A stretch of 64,000 nucleotides of DNA from Odontesthes bonariensis (taxonomy: Eukaryota; Chordata; Actinopteri; Atheriniformes; Atherinopsidae): the NCBI RefSeq assembly GCF_027942865.1, contig NC_134527.1, positions 4,380,976-4,444,975 on the forward strand, given 5' to 3'. The translations under genes and the position numbers were made by a program. This document shows positions 10,534 to 21,200 of this stretch, piece by piece (positions within the stretch are counted from its first letter, which is position 1; the number at the start of each line of letters is the position of its first letter). The notes below the pieces were generated by a model. That model worked only from the letters and a program-made list of their open reading frames with translations, was not told where the DNA came from and searched no databases.

Positions 10534-11814
10534 CAGTTCTTCAGTGACACTTTATGGTGTTCATATTCCAAAGACTTCTCCTCGTATGCAGTTTTAAACA
10601 TTCTCAGTATGCTGAACGTGTGTTTCAAACGCATACTTCCCCAAAAATTCACTGTTTTTTTTTACGAGATCTTCACCAAATTGTGTAGTGACTATTTGTC
10701 TATAAAAATAATAGAAAAAACTTTTGACTTAAAGGTGACCAAACTAAAAATAAACATCACACACTGTAGGGGTTTCTGGTTTATGCAGTACAAGAAGGTC
10801 CAAAAGGTTAAAAAAATGTAGTTCATTATGGATTTATTCCAAGTTTGCAGGCAGAACCAAACATGGCAGCTTCACCGGATCCCTTCCTGCCTCTCCTGCT
10901 CTGATTCCCACAATTTCTGCCTGATTGCCTCACCTGTTCACCCACTGATTGACTGGCTGGGTGAATGACGACTGGTAAAAAAAAAAAATGTGACCACCCA
11001 AGTGCGTCCAGAGCTGCCTAAAACCTCTGTATTTATGTGTGAAACGCCCATTTCCCAAACAAAAAATCAATTAAATTAATTACAAACCAATTTATCCTAA
11101 AATCCTAATTATCAACCAAAAACTAAGCAAATAATAGGCTATAAAATAAATCTAAATTCTAAGACTTAACTAAAAATAGAGAAATAGCTCCTACAGATTG
11201 TGTGAGAAAGTTCTGAGAGTTTAAACATCTTCAAGCACTGAATGAGTTTGCAATGACTGACCTGTCAATAGGCCAAGAGGTTATTTAATCACGGTGTATG
11301 AGTCCTATTTTACTTTCTGCTTCATGTAGAGAGGTAAAAAACAAAGCAATCCACGGCAGGATGCTGCAGTCTGGGCTGCTGACAGCTTCTGGTGTCTCAT
11401 CATACACCTGCACAGCTTTCAGTGGCAGGGGCCAGATGTTTTCATTAAGTTTACAGATCATATTGTCTATGATGAATGTAACGGAGCTTTAAATTCCAAC
11501 TGCTGCATGAAAAGTAGAAAACACTGAATGTATAGTGGAGAATCTGCTTATTAGTGTCACTGTTAGAGGAAAAAAATAGCCTATTTTTAGATGAAGTGAT
11601 GGTTTTCTCAGATTCAGAGTTGTTTATTTGTTCACCCAAATGATCAGTTTAACATAAATGTGCAAAAAGCAGCAAATTTCCACAAAAACCTGAATCCAAT
11701 GATTAAAACTTCATTTTTGTACACTTTTAAGACAACTAATGATCCTAGAAAGCGTTAATCTATTAAATGTTGAAATGATGAATTCAGAAAAAAGAGATTA
11801 TTAAAAAGTTCTTC
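10534..11814. other. intergenic between transposon and htr1a 3' end
   Basis: AT-rich, no gene recognised. The open frames are short and lysine/phenylalanine-rich without domains. Confidence 0.5.
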
Positions 11815-11820
11815 TTTATT
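11815..11820 (-). terminator. poly(A) signal of htr1a
   Basis: AATAAA on the minus strand, about 240 bases downstream of the htr1a stop codon. Confidence 0.5.
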
Positions 11821-12058
11821 AGACTTTACAGAGCAGGATGGGTGAGGAACATGGAGCTTCAATCAAACAATCACAGCTTTATCTATGCATAGGCTACAGA
11901 CATTTCTGGAGATATGAACCATGGAGATTATCAACAGTAATCGCTTTTCATCTTTAGCGCCATTCCTGATTCAGAGCAGGTTCTTTGGAGGCTTCCAGGG
12001 CGCATAAAATAAATACTTTGTTTTTAATTAAAAGACGAAGAGACTAAACGTGGAACCA

Positions 12059-13309
12059 TCACGGCTTGCAGAAATGACACTTGATTATTTTCTTGAACGC
12101 GCTTTGGAAGTCTTTGTTAAAGTATGCGTAGATGATGGGGTTCAGTAAGGAGTTGGAGTAGCCCAGCCAGTTTATCACATCCTCCAGCCAGCGGGGCATG
12201 TAGCACGACTCCTGGCAGAAAGGCATGACCAGGGCGACGATGAAGAAGGGCAGCCAGCAGAGGATGAAGGTGCCCATGATGATGCCCAGAGTCTTCACCG
12301 CTTTGCGCTCCCGCACCAGCGCGATCTTCTTCTTCGCCTCGGTCGCCTTCTCGTGCCTGCTCTCGAACAGCGGCACGGGGCTCGGGGTGTTGGGCAGCGG
12401 CAGGTTGCCTTTGGAGTTGCTGTGAACTTCGATTATCTCCAGAGACTCGCCGTCCTCCGCGTGCTTCACCGCGCCGTTGGCGCTCGGCGGCGCCCGGGGC
12501 TCCACACTCCGTCTCCAGCTCTTTCCCTGCGCGTCTCCGTGGGGCTTTTTGTGGAACAGCGCGGGGGACAGCGCCAAACACGAGTCGGAAACTTTCTTTT
12601 TCTCAGTTTTACGCACAGTCCTCCTGATCCGAAAACGCGCAGCTTTGAATATCCGTCCATATAAAACCAGCATCAGGGACAGCGGGATGTAAAAAGCCCC
12701 GAATGTGGAGTATATTGTGTACCAGGGGTCTTGCCTGATCTTACACTGCTTCGGATTCGCCCTGTCCTCCGCCATGCTGCTGGGCTGAGAGCGCATGACC
12801 AACATGGGCGGCACCGAGATGGAGAACCCGACGAGCCAAGTGACACTGATGAGAACCGCGGCTCTCCTCGGCGTCCTCTTCTTCATGTACTCTATGGGCT
12901 CCGTGATCGCCCAGTATCTGTCCAGCGCGATGGCGCACAGGTGCAGGATGGACGACGTGCAGCACAGCACATCCAGGGAGATGAAGATGTCGCACGGAAC
13001 CTGCCCGAGCGTCCACCGGTTTAAGATCTGGTAAAGCGCCGCCATGGGCAGCACCAGCACCGACACCATCAGGTCGGTCACGGCCAGAGAACCGATCAGG
13101 TAGTTGGCCACGTTCTGGAGGGACCTCTCCAACGCGATGGCCGCCACCACGCAGGCATTCCCAAAGATTGCGCACAGGATGAGCGCGCAAAGCAGGAGGG
13201 ACGTGACCACCTGGTAACTCAGCTTCACCTCCTCGTCCTCAGGGTTGGAGGGTTTGATTGTTGAGTTTTCAAACTGGGGCCAGGCTGTCGTGTTGTTTGC
13301 GCCCTCCAT
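12059..13309 (-). CDS. htr1a: 5-hydroxytryptamine receptor 1A
   Basis: 416 aa in one intronless exon, against 422 aa in human HTR1A. This is a class A GPCR that binds serotonin and couples to Gi/o at the neuronal plasma membrane. Visible landmarks: N-glycosylation sequons near residues 5, 6 and 15; TM1 about 35-60; the amine-binding Asp at 113 ([10 protein letters not shown]); DRY at 130-132; a long basic third intracellular loop (about 220-340); FILCWLPFF in TM6; NPIIY in TM7; and a short tail ending KCHFCKP with cysteines suited to palmitoylation. The DRYWAI and [13 protein letters not shown] blocks are typical of 5-HT1A. rnf180 follows downstream on the other strand, as in human, which supports orthology. 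Fish usually have two htr1a paralogues (aa/ab); which one this is cannot be told here. Long ORFs on the opposite strand are GC-rich shadows. Confidence 0.96.
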   Translation of the reverse strand: MEGANNTTAWPQFENSTIKPSNPEDEEVKLSYQVVTSLLLCALILCAIFGNACVVAAIALERSLQNVANYLIGSLAVTDLMVSVLVLPMAALYQILNRWTLGQVPCDIFISLDVLCCTSSILHLCAIALDRYWAITEPIEYMKKRTPRRAAVLISVTWLVGFSISVPPMLVMRSQPSSMAEDRANPKQCKIRQDPWYTIYSTFGAFYIPLSLMLVLYGRIFKAARFRIRRTVRKTEKKKVSDSCLALSPALFHKKPHGDAQGKSWRRSVEPRAPPSANGAVKHAEDGESLEIIEVHSNSKGNLPLPNTPSPVPLFESRHEKATEAKKKIALVRERKAVKTLGIIMGTFILCWLPFFIVALVMPFCQESCYMPRWLEDVINWLGYSNSLLNPIIYAYFNKDFQSAFKKIIKCHFCKP

Positions 13310-13475
13310 TGTTGGTGAACTCTGCGTTTTGGAGAGATTCGGTCACTCCATGGAGAGCCCGGCGTTCATCGCGCGGTGGCACCTTGCAGGGCGCATGGCG
13401 GACTGCGGGACTGTGGGGTGCTTCAGAACTACCGTGGACTGCAAGTGTCGGCTGCTGACGGAGAATGATGCTGCG

Positions 13476-13483
13476 TATTTATA
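13476..13483 (-). promoter_or_regulatory. TATA box of htr1a
   Basis: TATAAATA on the minus strand, about 170 bases upstream of the htr1a start codon, implying a 5' UTR of roughly 140 bases. Position and orientation fit; transcription was not observed. Confidence 0.5.
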
Positions 13484-13519
13484 CCAGTGATGGAAAACGC
13501 GTCATTTGTCTGTGAGGCT

Positions 13520-14099
13520 GTTGCAGAGTCTGGCTGGTTTAGTTTGGTTGTGTCCGTTTAGTCGACAGCTCAAACAACAAGGTTTTTGGCAGCAATGAAA
13601 AAAAAATCCGTTTAAACAGTTATTTTTCGATTCTGGATGTTTTTCATTTTGCAGGTTAAGGCGTGTATTTGCTATCTTCATGATTTGTGTTTATTTGTTG
13701 AAACTGAATCTTCCTGAAGTTGTGATTGATGGTTTTGATTTTTTTTCACATTAAATGGGATGTTTTAACTGAGCCCTGTCAGTGAGAATGTGTTTCATCA
13801 CCTTGTTTTTCTTCTTTAACTTCACATCCTCTGTTTTCAGCTGCACGGTCAGAGCACTCAGATGACCACACAGATCTATGGCAGTGACACTGCCACCTGG
13901 CGTTGGCCTGCTGTTATAACAAAGGAAACTTTGTGTTCTCACAGTTTGAATGACGCACGCATAAACCATTTAAAAAAAAATCAAATAATCGTGTATAATA
14001 TATGCACATTTTTACTGAAATAAGAATTCAAATTGATAACGAACAGCACTAGTTTATTGGATTCTAACGAGCATGAAAGTCTGTATTTGGTATGAAAAC
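13520..14099. other. intergenic upstream of htr1a
   Basis: No gene or known repeat recognised. It probably includes htr1a upstream regulatory DNA, but no specific motif could be supported. Confidence 0.4.
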
Positions 14100-14545
14100 C
14101 AAGATAGTTCAACTCAGCCTGAACCCTCTCAGACGAGCTTTCTGTCCTTTCTTTAAGGAGTCTTCAGGAATAGTTCTCCAGGCTTCTTGAAGGACATCCC
14201 AAAGCTCTTCTTTGGATGTGGGCTGCCTTTTGTTCCGTTCTCTGTCAGCATGATCCCACACTGCTTCAGTAATGTTGAGCTCCGGGCTCTGGGGAGGATT
14301 CATCCCTCCATCAGACCTGCTGCCACTGATTTTCAGCCCACTTCTTGTGTCCTTTGGCACAGCTCAGCCTTTTCTCCCTGTTTCCCTTCCTTAAGAACGG
14401 CTTCCTGACAGCCACCCTTCCATGGAGCCCATTTCTGATGAGGCTTGGGCCAACAGCAGATGGATCAGCTGAAGGTCCAGATGCATCTCTCAGCTCCTGT
14501 GTCAGGTCTTTGCTGGATGTTTTCCTCTTTCTTAAGGACATCACT
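14100..14545 (-). pseudogene. Tc1/mariner transposase fragment, internally deleted
   Basis: Two minus-strand frames match parts of Tc1-like transposases. 14311-14544 resembles the N-terminal region (MSLRKRKTSSKDLTQELRD). 14109-14360 has the C-terminal SPELNITEAVWDH block with the third acidic residue of the DDE triad, followed by QPTSKEELWDVLQEAW. The two parts are in different frames and the central catalytic region with the first two acidic residues is missing, so it is dead. No intact inverted repeats were found around it. Confidence 0.7.
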
Positions 14546-15132
14546 TTCAGATGCTCATCTTTTTAGGCCTGACACTTATCTCCTGAACAAGTCTCGTTTT
14601 TTTAAGGCCCACTGTACGCAATGCCAAGATCTGGCAAATAGCTCTTTGGAAATCCTCTTGTTGGTGCCAAAATCATTTAAAAACTATTTAAAAACTATTA
14701 TTATAAACTAGAAAAACTATTTTCTGTCTGTCAAATTGTGTTATTGTTGGCTTTTTATTGTAGATGCAACAAAAGAAATGGGAATAAATGATGTGTCTTT
14801 GTGACAGGCTGCAAACAAAAAAGCACCTAAAGATTAAAACTGAAATCTGTCCTTTGCTAGGTTTTCTGTTATGTGAAGACATAACACTGGTTCATCCCTT
14901 GTGTGCCTTTTTTTATGCTTGAATGATTTGTTGGCTAGTAATAAGTGTCTTAATAATTAAAAAAAAAAAACTGCATACTTCTGAAAATGGTCAGGTACAA
15001 GAACTGGACTGAAAATGTAGCAGCCGAAGTGAAAAAGAAAAAAACTTTGAAAGTCTTCCAGAAAGCCTGAAGAACTATTGTTTAAGAAAACTTGTACAGT
15101 GAGTTTGTGCCAGAAATAAAGTATCTGAAAAT
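14546..15132. other. intergenic, AT-rich
   Basis: No gene or clear repeat boundary recognised. Confidence 0.4.
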
Positions 15133-15919
15133 CAGAGGTGGAAAGATACTGAAAATCTGTACTCAAGTACAAGTACTGTTAGATTGCTTAAATTGTACTC
15201 AATTACAAGTAAAAGTACTAGTGTTGAAAAAAATACTTAAGTACTCTAGTACTAGACTACAATTCCCACAGGCTCACCAGAGCTGGACAATAGAGAAGAT
15301 TGGAAAAACGCTGCCTGGTGTGACATTAATCTTGCCTAAAAAGCTAATTTTGCGTTAAAACGTTAAATTTCAAGTTAACCCCCAAGATAACTTGAAATCT
15401 TTAGGCAAGATTAATGTGTGAATTAAACCCCTGCTCTTGTGATATATGTCAGCAGAGAGCTGGGAACCTGAATATTAATTTGAGATGCAGCTCAGCACTG
15501 TGCGCCAGGTTTTTTAACCAAAAACAGCTCACCTTATCCAGTGAAATTACTGCAATGATGTGACTGTTACGAGGCCAGAGTCTAAACAGATGGCACACAC
15601 ATCTTATTATCAGGCTGACCAATGGCAGCTTTAGCCAAATCAATAACCTTAACACATGAACAATAAGATATCATACAAGTATAGTTGTAAAACCTCTTCC
15701 TGTAGTGTGTTTTTTGAGATTAGACGTTGAAGTCTTGTAAACGACAGTCAGTAGCGACTTTTGATTTTAAAAGTACCGACCTAGATTACATGGTGTAAAT
15801 TGTACTCAAGTATGAGTAAAATTACAACTTGAAAAAAATATTCAGAAAAGTACAAGTACCCAAAAAATCTACTTAATTACAGTAACGTGAGTATTTGTAA
15901 TTCGTTACTTCCACCCCTG
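15133..15919. mobile_element. Tol2-like hAT MITE with 8-bp target-site duplication
   Basis: Starts CAGAGGTGGAAAG and ends CTTCCACCCCTG. The subterminal repeats of the type 'tactcaagtacaagtac' resemble Tol2 ends. It is flanked on both sides by CTGAAAAT (15125-15132 and 15920-15927), a perfect 8-bp duplication typical of hAT. No transposase is present. The interior contains an inverted repeat (15324-15340 against 15400-15416). Confidence 0.85.
15324..15416. repeat. inverted repeat inside the Tol2-like MITE
   Basis: CATTAATCTTGCCTAAA (15324-15340) pairs with its exact reverse complement at 15400-15416. Shorter inner arms (AAATTTCAAGTTA / TAACTTGAAAT) continue the pairing. Confidence 0.75.
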
Positions 15920-16209
15920 CTGAAAATGGACTGAATGTACTTAATTTCTCTGCAGTTAAGCAAAAACTACATGACGACAAAACGCCAACTATCTGTCCAA
16001 TATGTTATATTTTTGACATTTGTTTTATTTCATTCACTTTAATTCCCCTAATAAAGATAATTCGAAACATAGAAATGAAGTGGAGATGAAACATTTCAGA
16101 TTTAAAACAAAGATAACAGTTCACAAAAAAACGGGAGAAATGACCGTTGAGGCTTTCAGCGCGGGATGTATTTTGGCCTAGTAGCCGTCCCGTAGAGTCC
16201 CACTTTTTG

Positions 16210-16217
16210 TGACGTCA
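16210..16217. promoter_or_regulatory. CRE-like palindrome upstream of rnf180
   Basis: TGACGTCA, the consensus CREB/ATF site, in a locally CpG-containing region about 1.2 kb upstream of the first rnf180 coding exon. A plausible non-coding first exon follows, ending at a strong donor (CTG|GTAAGC, donor at 16329). The promoter role is inferred from position. Confidence 0.45.
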
Positions 16218-16395
16218 CGGACATATTTACAGCCGGAAAAAAAGAGAGAGACTTCCTTCTTTAGTTTAAGTCTTTCTTTGATTTATGTGCGGCGTCACCT
16301 CAAGCCGAGAACAACCCCGAGCTGTCTGGTAAGCAGAGAAACGTTCTCTTTTAAAATGTCTTCTTTCGAGGGGACGAACACCCGCCGCGGAGAGC

Positions 16396-16436
<41 letters not shown>

Positions 16437-16437
16437 G
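16396..16437. repeat. (TTG)n microsatellite
   Basis: About 14 uninterrupted TTG units just downstream of the presumed rnf180 first exon. In one frame they read as polyvaline, but this is not coding. Confidence 0.9.
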
Positions 16438-16603
16438 ATAGCGGCAGGTGGCTAAGCAGCTAAGTTAGCAGGAGGTTGTTTATTCTGACACAATTGCTGT
16501 CAGCTTTGTGCTTTACACAAGGAAAAAGATGTGGAAGAATAAACGTTGATGTCACCTCTGTGGTTAAACGAGGAGAAATGGCTGAAAGCTTCGTAGCTTA
16601 AGA

Positions 16604-17040
16604 TCAAATCAAATCAAATCAGATTTGTTTGTAGCACATTTCATGTACAAACAATTCAAAGTGCTTCACATAAAATAAAAGCATTGCAGCAGGGAGTGGA
16701 AGAAGCATTACAAATGCATAAAAGAATATAAAGAGGAACAAATACAATAATTAAAATAAATAAAAACAAGCAGATAAATGCAAAGATATCGTGCAGATTT
16801 CATGCATAGACACATGAGAACAGAAATGTCTTTAACCTGGATTTAAAAATGTCTCCATTTGGTGAAAGTTTAATCTCCACTGGCAGTTTGTTCCACTTGT
16901 TTGCAGCATAACAGCTAAATGCTGCTTCTCCATGTTTAGTCTGGACTCTGGACTGGACCAGCTGACCTGAGTCCTTGGATCTGAGAGCTCAGGTGCAGAA
17001 CTTGAACTGTCTAAAAGAGGCTCAGTGTGACTGTAGTCTC
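16604..17040 (-). mobile_element. LINE 3' end (L2/Rex-type), copy in rnf180 5' region
   Basis: On the minus strand it encodes the decayed C-terminus of a LINE ORF2 (the block around [16 protein letters not shown] seen in the plus-strand copy at 26519-26812). It then runs through a 3' UTR to 'caaatctgatttgatttga' repeats. It is 5' truncated. Confidence 0.7.
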
Positions 17041-17373
17041 ACCAGAACCAATGCAGCCTCAGAGGAAACACCACCAGGTTGGGTTTAGTTCTCCATGCTT
17101 AAGAAAACTGCGACTGTATCCAGTGTTTAACGCCCTTTTAAAGATCAAGAGATTCATCTTTCTCCCTGTTTGTGCAGAAACCACAAACACATCTTCCATT
17201 CCTCAGTCACCAGTTTGTTTCTTTAACAGAATCTTTTTTTAAATCTTTTTATTGTTCTGTTCTGTTTCAGCACAGTCGTGGACATGTTGTGCACGTGTGC
17301 GTCCCGGCTGCCATCACCACAGACGGCAGATGGACTGAGGACACTGCTGGTCGGTGTGTAGAGGAGGGGAACC

Positions 17374-18218
17374 ATGCTCCGCTGCAGAAGGTGTCGGAAG
17401 GCCGTCGCAGACTTGATGTGCCTGTCAATGGTTGGTGAAAATCTGGTGTATCCGACATACTGCAAAGTGTTTCGTTTAAAGGGATAGTTCGCCTCTTTTG
17501 ACATGAAGCTGTGTAACATCCCATATCAGCAACATCATTTCTGAACATCTTCTTACCCCCTGCTGCGTCCTGTGAGCCGAGTTCCAGCCTCGTTTCGACC
17601 TCACATGGCTTGGCCCTATTTTCTCTCCCTTCGTATCACTGCCTGCTGCCGCCTGCCGATAGCCGCGCCTGTTACGGTGTTTGCTGCTCGGTCAAGCATC
17701 ACTCATTTTTAATCACCATGAATAATTGTGGCACGAAGCAGCTTTTATCTAACAGCTGTTACTCTCTGCCTTGGTGCGGGCTGTGGTTACAAATAACTCA
17801 ACACAAAAACTTCTGTGCCAAATATCCCGAGTTGTGGCTGATTGTATCGTTGTTGTAATCTCATCCACCTCCCAGCAGATCTGCTGAAATGTAACGTCTC
17901 AAATTCGAGGTCTTATCTGAAAATGTTGAGCAGTGACAGCTTGTAAAGCTGTGAGAGACCTCGGAGTTTCAGATGCAAAGCTGGCAGCGGTTGTTAAAGC
18001 CGGCGTCTGTCCGTGTGTTTAACTTCAGGCCGCGGAGGAAAGTTCGGCTGCTGTTTGCACCATTTGGCACGTGAATGTTGACAAGCTGCCGGAGTGGATC
18101 CTGACCTCGGTTCATCAGGTGAGTGTGTCACCATGGCAACTGGATATTATGCTGATGGGGGAAATAATAAGAAAAAGCTGATTTTTTTTATTTTTTTTTT
18201 ATTGTATGATTTTAGGTA

Positions 18219-18271
<53 letters not shown>

Positions 18272-21200
18272 CCTATAAGCCATATATAATTCCCCTTTGA
18301 ACACATCATCCTCAATCTGTTTAATGCACTAGACAAGTGCTAGCATTTCGCTAACTAGCCGCTAACGTACAGAAACCTTAGAAACAGCTAGTACAACTAC
18401 CCATCAATAGCATAATGCTAATCTGCCAAACAACCCATGCAGAAAAAACACATGTACAGAATGTAAGTGAAAGTATTCTTCGGTTTCATGTAGCTGGGAT
18501 GTTTCTTTTAATGACGGCAAAGAAGTTCCCGTTTTATCCCGTTTTTATTTTCTGAACTACATCACTTCCGGTTTTCGTCAAGACCCGAATCGATGCGATC
18601 TAAACAAAAGATACAACCTCCCTGGAGGAGTGGAAAGGAGTGAACACAACAAATGTAATCCAGGTGGACCGTTCTTAGAACTGCTCTGTCCGAATGCGGC
18701 CATTGAGTCCACCATGAACTCCTCTGGATACCAAAGTGTTCTAGAGTCAGATGTGAGGCTAAAGCTGGGCTGAAACTGGCTCATCAACAGGACAAAGATC
18801 CCAAACACAGCAGCAGATCTACAGCAGAATGTGTGAAGAAGAGAAGAATCAAGGTGTTCTGATGGTCCAGACCTCTGGTATAATTATTCTTATTATATCC
18901 TGAATCCTAAAACATTTTTTCTTTAATGACTGTATATAAATAAAAGCTGCATTCAGCTTCTATGCTCCACATGTCTGGAACAAACTCCCAGAAAGCCTCA
19001 GATCAGCTGAAACACTCAGTGTGTTCGAAACCGCATACTACATACTTCCATACTACATACTACATACTACATACTACATACTACATACTTCCATACCGCC
19101 TACTACATACTACATACTACATACTGCATACTCATCGATCAGACAGTATGCAGAGCATTTACCCACAATGCATTTCGTTCCTGCCCGAGCCGAAATCAGC
19201 CGGCCTGAAGCTGATTTCGCTTAAGCTCTAAACTCTGTAAACTTTAGCAACATTTGAAACATTTTCAGGTGAGAAAGTAGTCGTTTAGATCCCCAACGTG
19301 TTGAAAACCTGACAAAATACCGGCTATTCACAATTTTGTTCCCACGAATTCGGCGCTACTAAAGCTAGCCGCAGTGAGCAACGCACTTCCGGTTATTTTC
19401 ACAAAATAAAATACCCGTTGCCTTTAATCATAGGGAAAACCATTACCATACAATTGGTGCTTTTGTTTTGAAAACAGGAAGTGAACCCACCCTCGTTGTA
19501 GCTAGCTTGAAACTGCCGTTTTGACAGGAAATGACGATCGGCGACGTTACGTTGCATCTTGGGTAGTTTGAGTATGAGTAGTAACCTCATGATGCATACC
19601 CAACATTTAGGAGAATCTAGTATGCATCCGGAAACTTAAAAAAAGTTAAAGTTAGTATGAGTAGTGGGAGTAGTAGGAGAAGTATGCGGTTTCGAACACA
19701 GCCACTCAGTGTGTTTAAGTCCAGGCTGAAGACACACCTATTTTCAGCTGCGTTTGAATAAAGCTCCAAATCTGAAGCTTGAGTTTCAAAACTTAATCAC
19801 ATTTTAACTCCTGATTTTATCAATTTTTCTTATTTCTTTCTCTTTTTTTTTTTAATTTAAATCATGCTTTTTATTTCTACTGTTTTAATGTCTCTGTAAA
19901 GCACTTTGAATCACCTTGTAGTTGAGTTGTGCTGTACAGATAAACTTGCCTTGCCTATACTCTGTGATTCAGGTTTGTATTTTTAACTCTAACAAGTCAG
20001 TTCCTCACGCTTTGACATCAACCCCATGGCTGCTGTAGGTGCTTAATCAGTCTTATGCAACACAATAAAAGCCATATGATGAGAAATCTGATTAATCGAT
20101 GAACACAATCGTTTTACCTGCAGTTGCATCCCGCTGTTTACCTCCAGATTTGATATTTTTATCAGAATAAATGAATAACTCGTGGCTGTGGTGTCTCTCC
20201 AGGCCCAGTGGACCGTGGGAAAGCTGAACTGCCATAACTGCGGGGCTCGTTTGGGCGGCTTCAACTTCATTAATCGCTCCGACTGTCCCTGCGGCCAGGA
20301 CGCCGCCGTCCACCTCAGCAAGAGCCGCGTCGATCACGACCACAAGCGCTGCGTCCTCATCGTCCAGCCCAGGAGGACAAAGCCCGGGGCGGGTCTGCTG
20401 TCGGACTGCTCTCAGAGGAAGGAAGAGCGGCCTGAACTCAGCAGGTCGGCCCTGGACAGTTTACAGCTCAACTGCACTGCCGTCATGTCCCACATCCGTC
20501 CGGTGGAGGCCTCGCATCAGCTCAGCCACGCTGGAAGCACTCAGCCGTTTTCCTTCAGCCCCCTTTACTGCATCTCTCACAGGAGAAGGGGCAGCCTGGA
20601 GGACGGGGGAGACTTCAGGTCGTGTTTTTGCCCCGTTGGCCCTCCCGGCATGTCTGCTGTGGATCTGATGAGGTCGGGATCGTCTGGTTCTTATCCCACC
20701 AGCCCCACGAGGGAAGCCTCAGTTAACGCCGTCCGCTGCCGTCCGGCTGCCTCAGGAGGTGCACGGCCTCCTCTGCATCAGCAGCCGCTGCCGGCTGAGG
20801 CGGACGTGGAAGCTTTGGCCACCGCATCGGTCCACCAGGAGCTCTCTGAGTCCCTGCCCTCTCACAGAGGAAGATCCACCTCTAACAGAGCTGCCGAGCT
20901 GGAGGAGGGAGCAGAGGTAAGCTGCTGCACGGGATTGTTTTAATTAGGGCTGGGCGCGTTAACTCGTTATTATCGCGTTAACTCGTCAATTATTTAACGC
21001 CGATAAATATTTTATCTATATATTTTTATCAATATTTTATATAATATTTTATTATTGTAAAAGTCTGTTGCTCATGGGCTTTTATTTTTGTAAAAGTTTG
21101 TTGCTCACAGGCTTTTATTTTTGTAAAAGTTTGTTGCTCACAGGCTTTTATTTTGTAAAAGTCTGTTGCTCACAGGCTTTTATTTTGTAAAAGTCTGTTG

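Noticed and set aside
12117-13190. Long GC-rich ORFs overlapping htr1a on both strands (up to 154 aa).
   Set aside because: They are shadows of the receptor coding sequence, low in hydrophobic order and without domains.
16209-16463. 84-aa ORF ending in polyvaline.
   Set aside because: The polyvaline comes from the TTG microsatellite; no homology and no splice support as coding.
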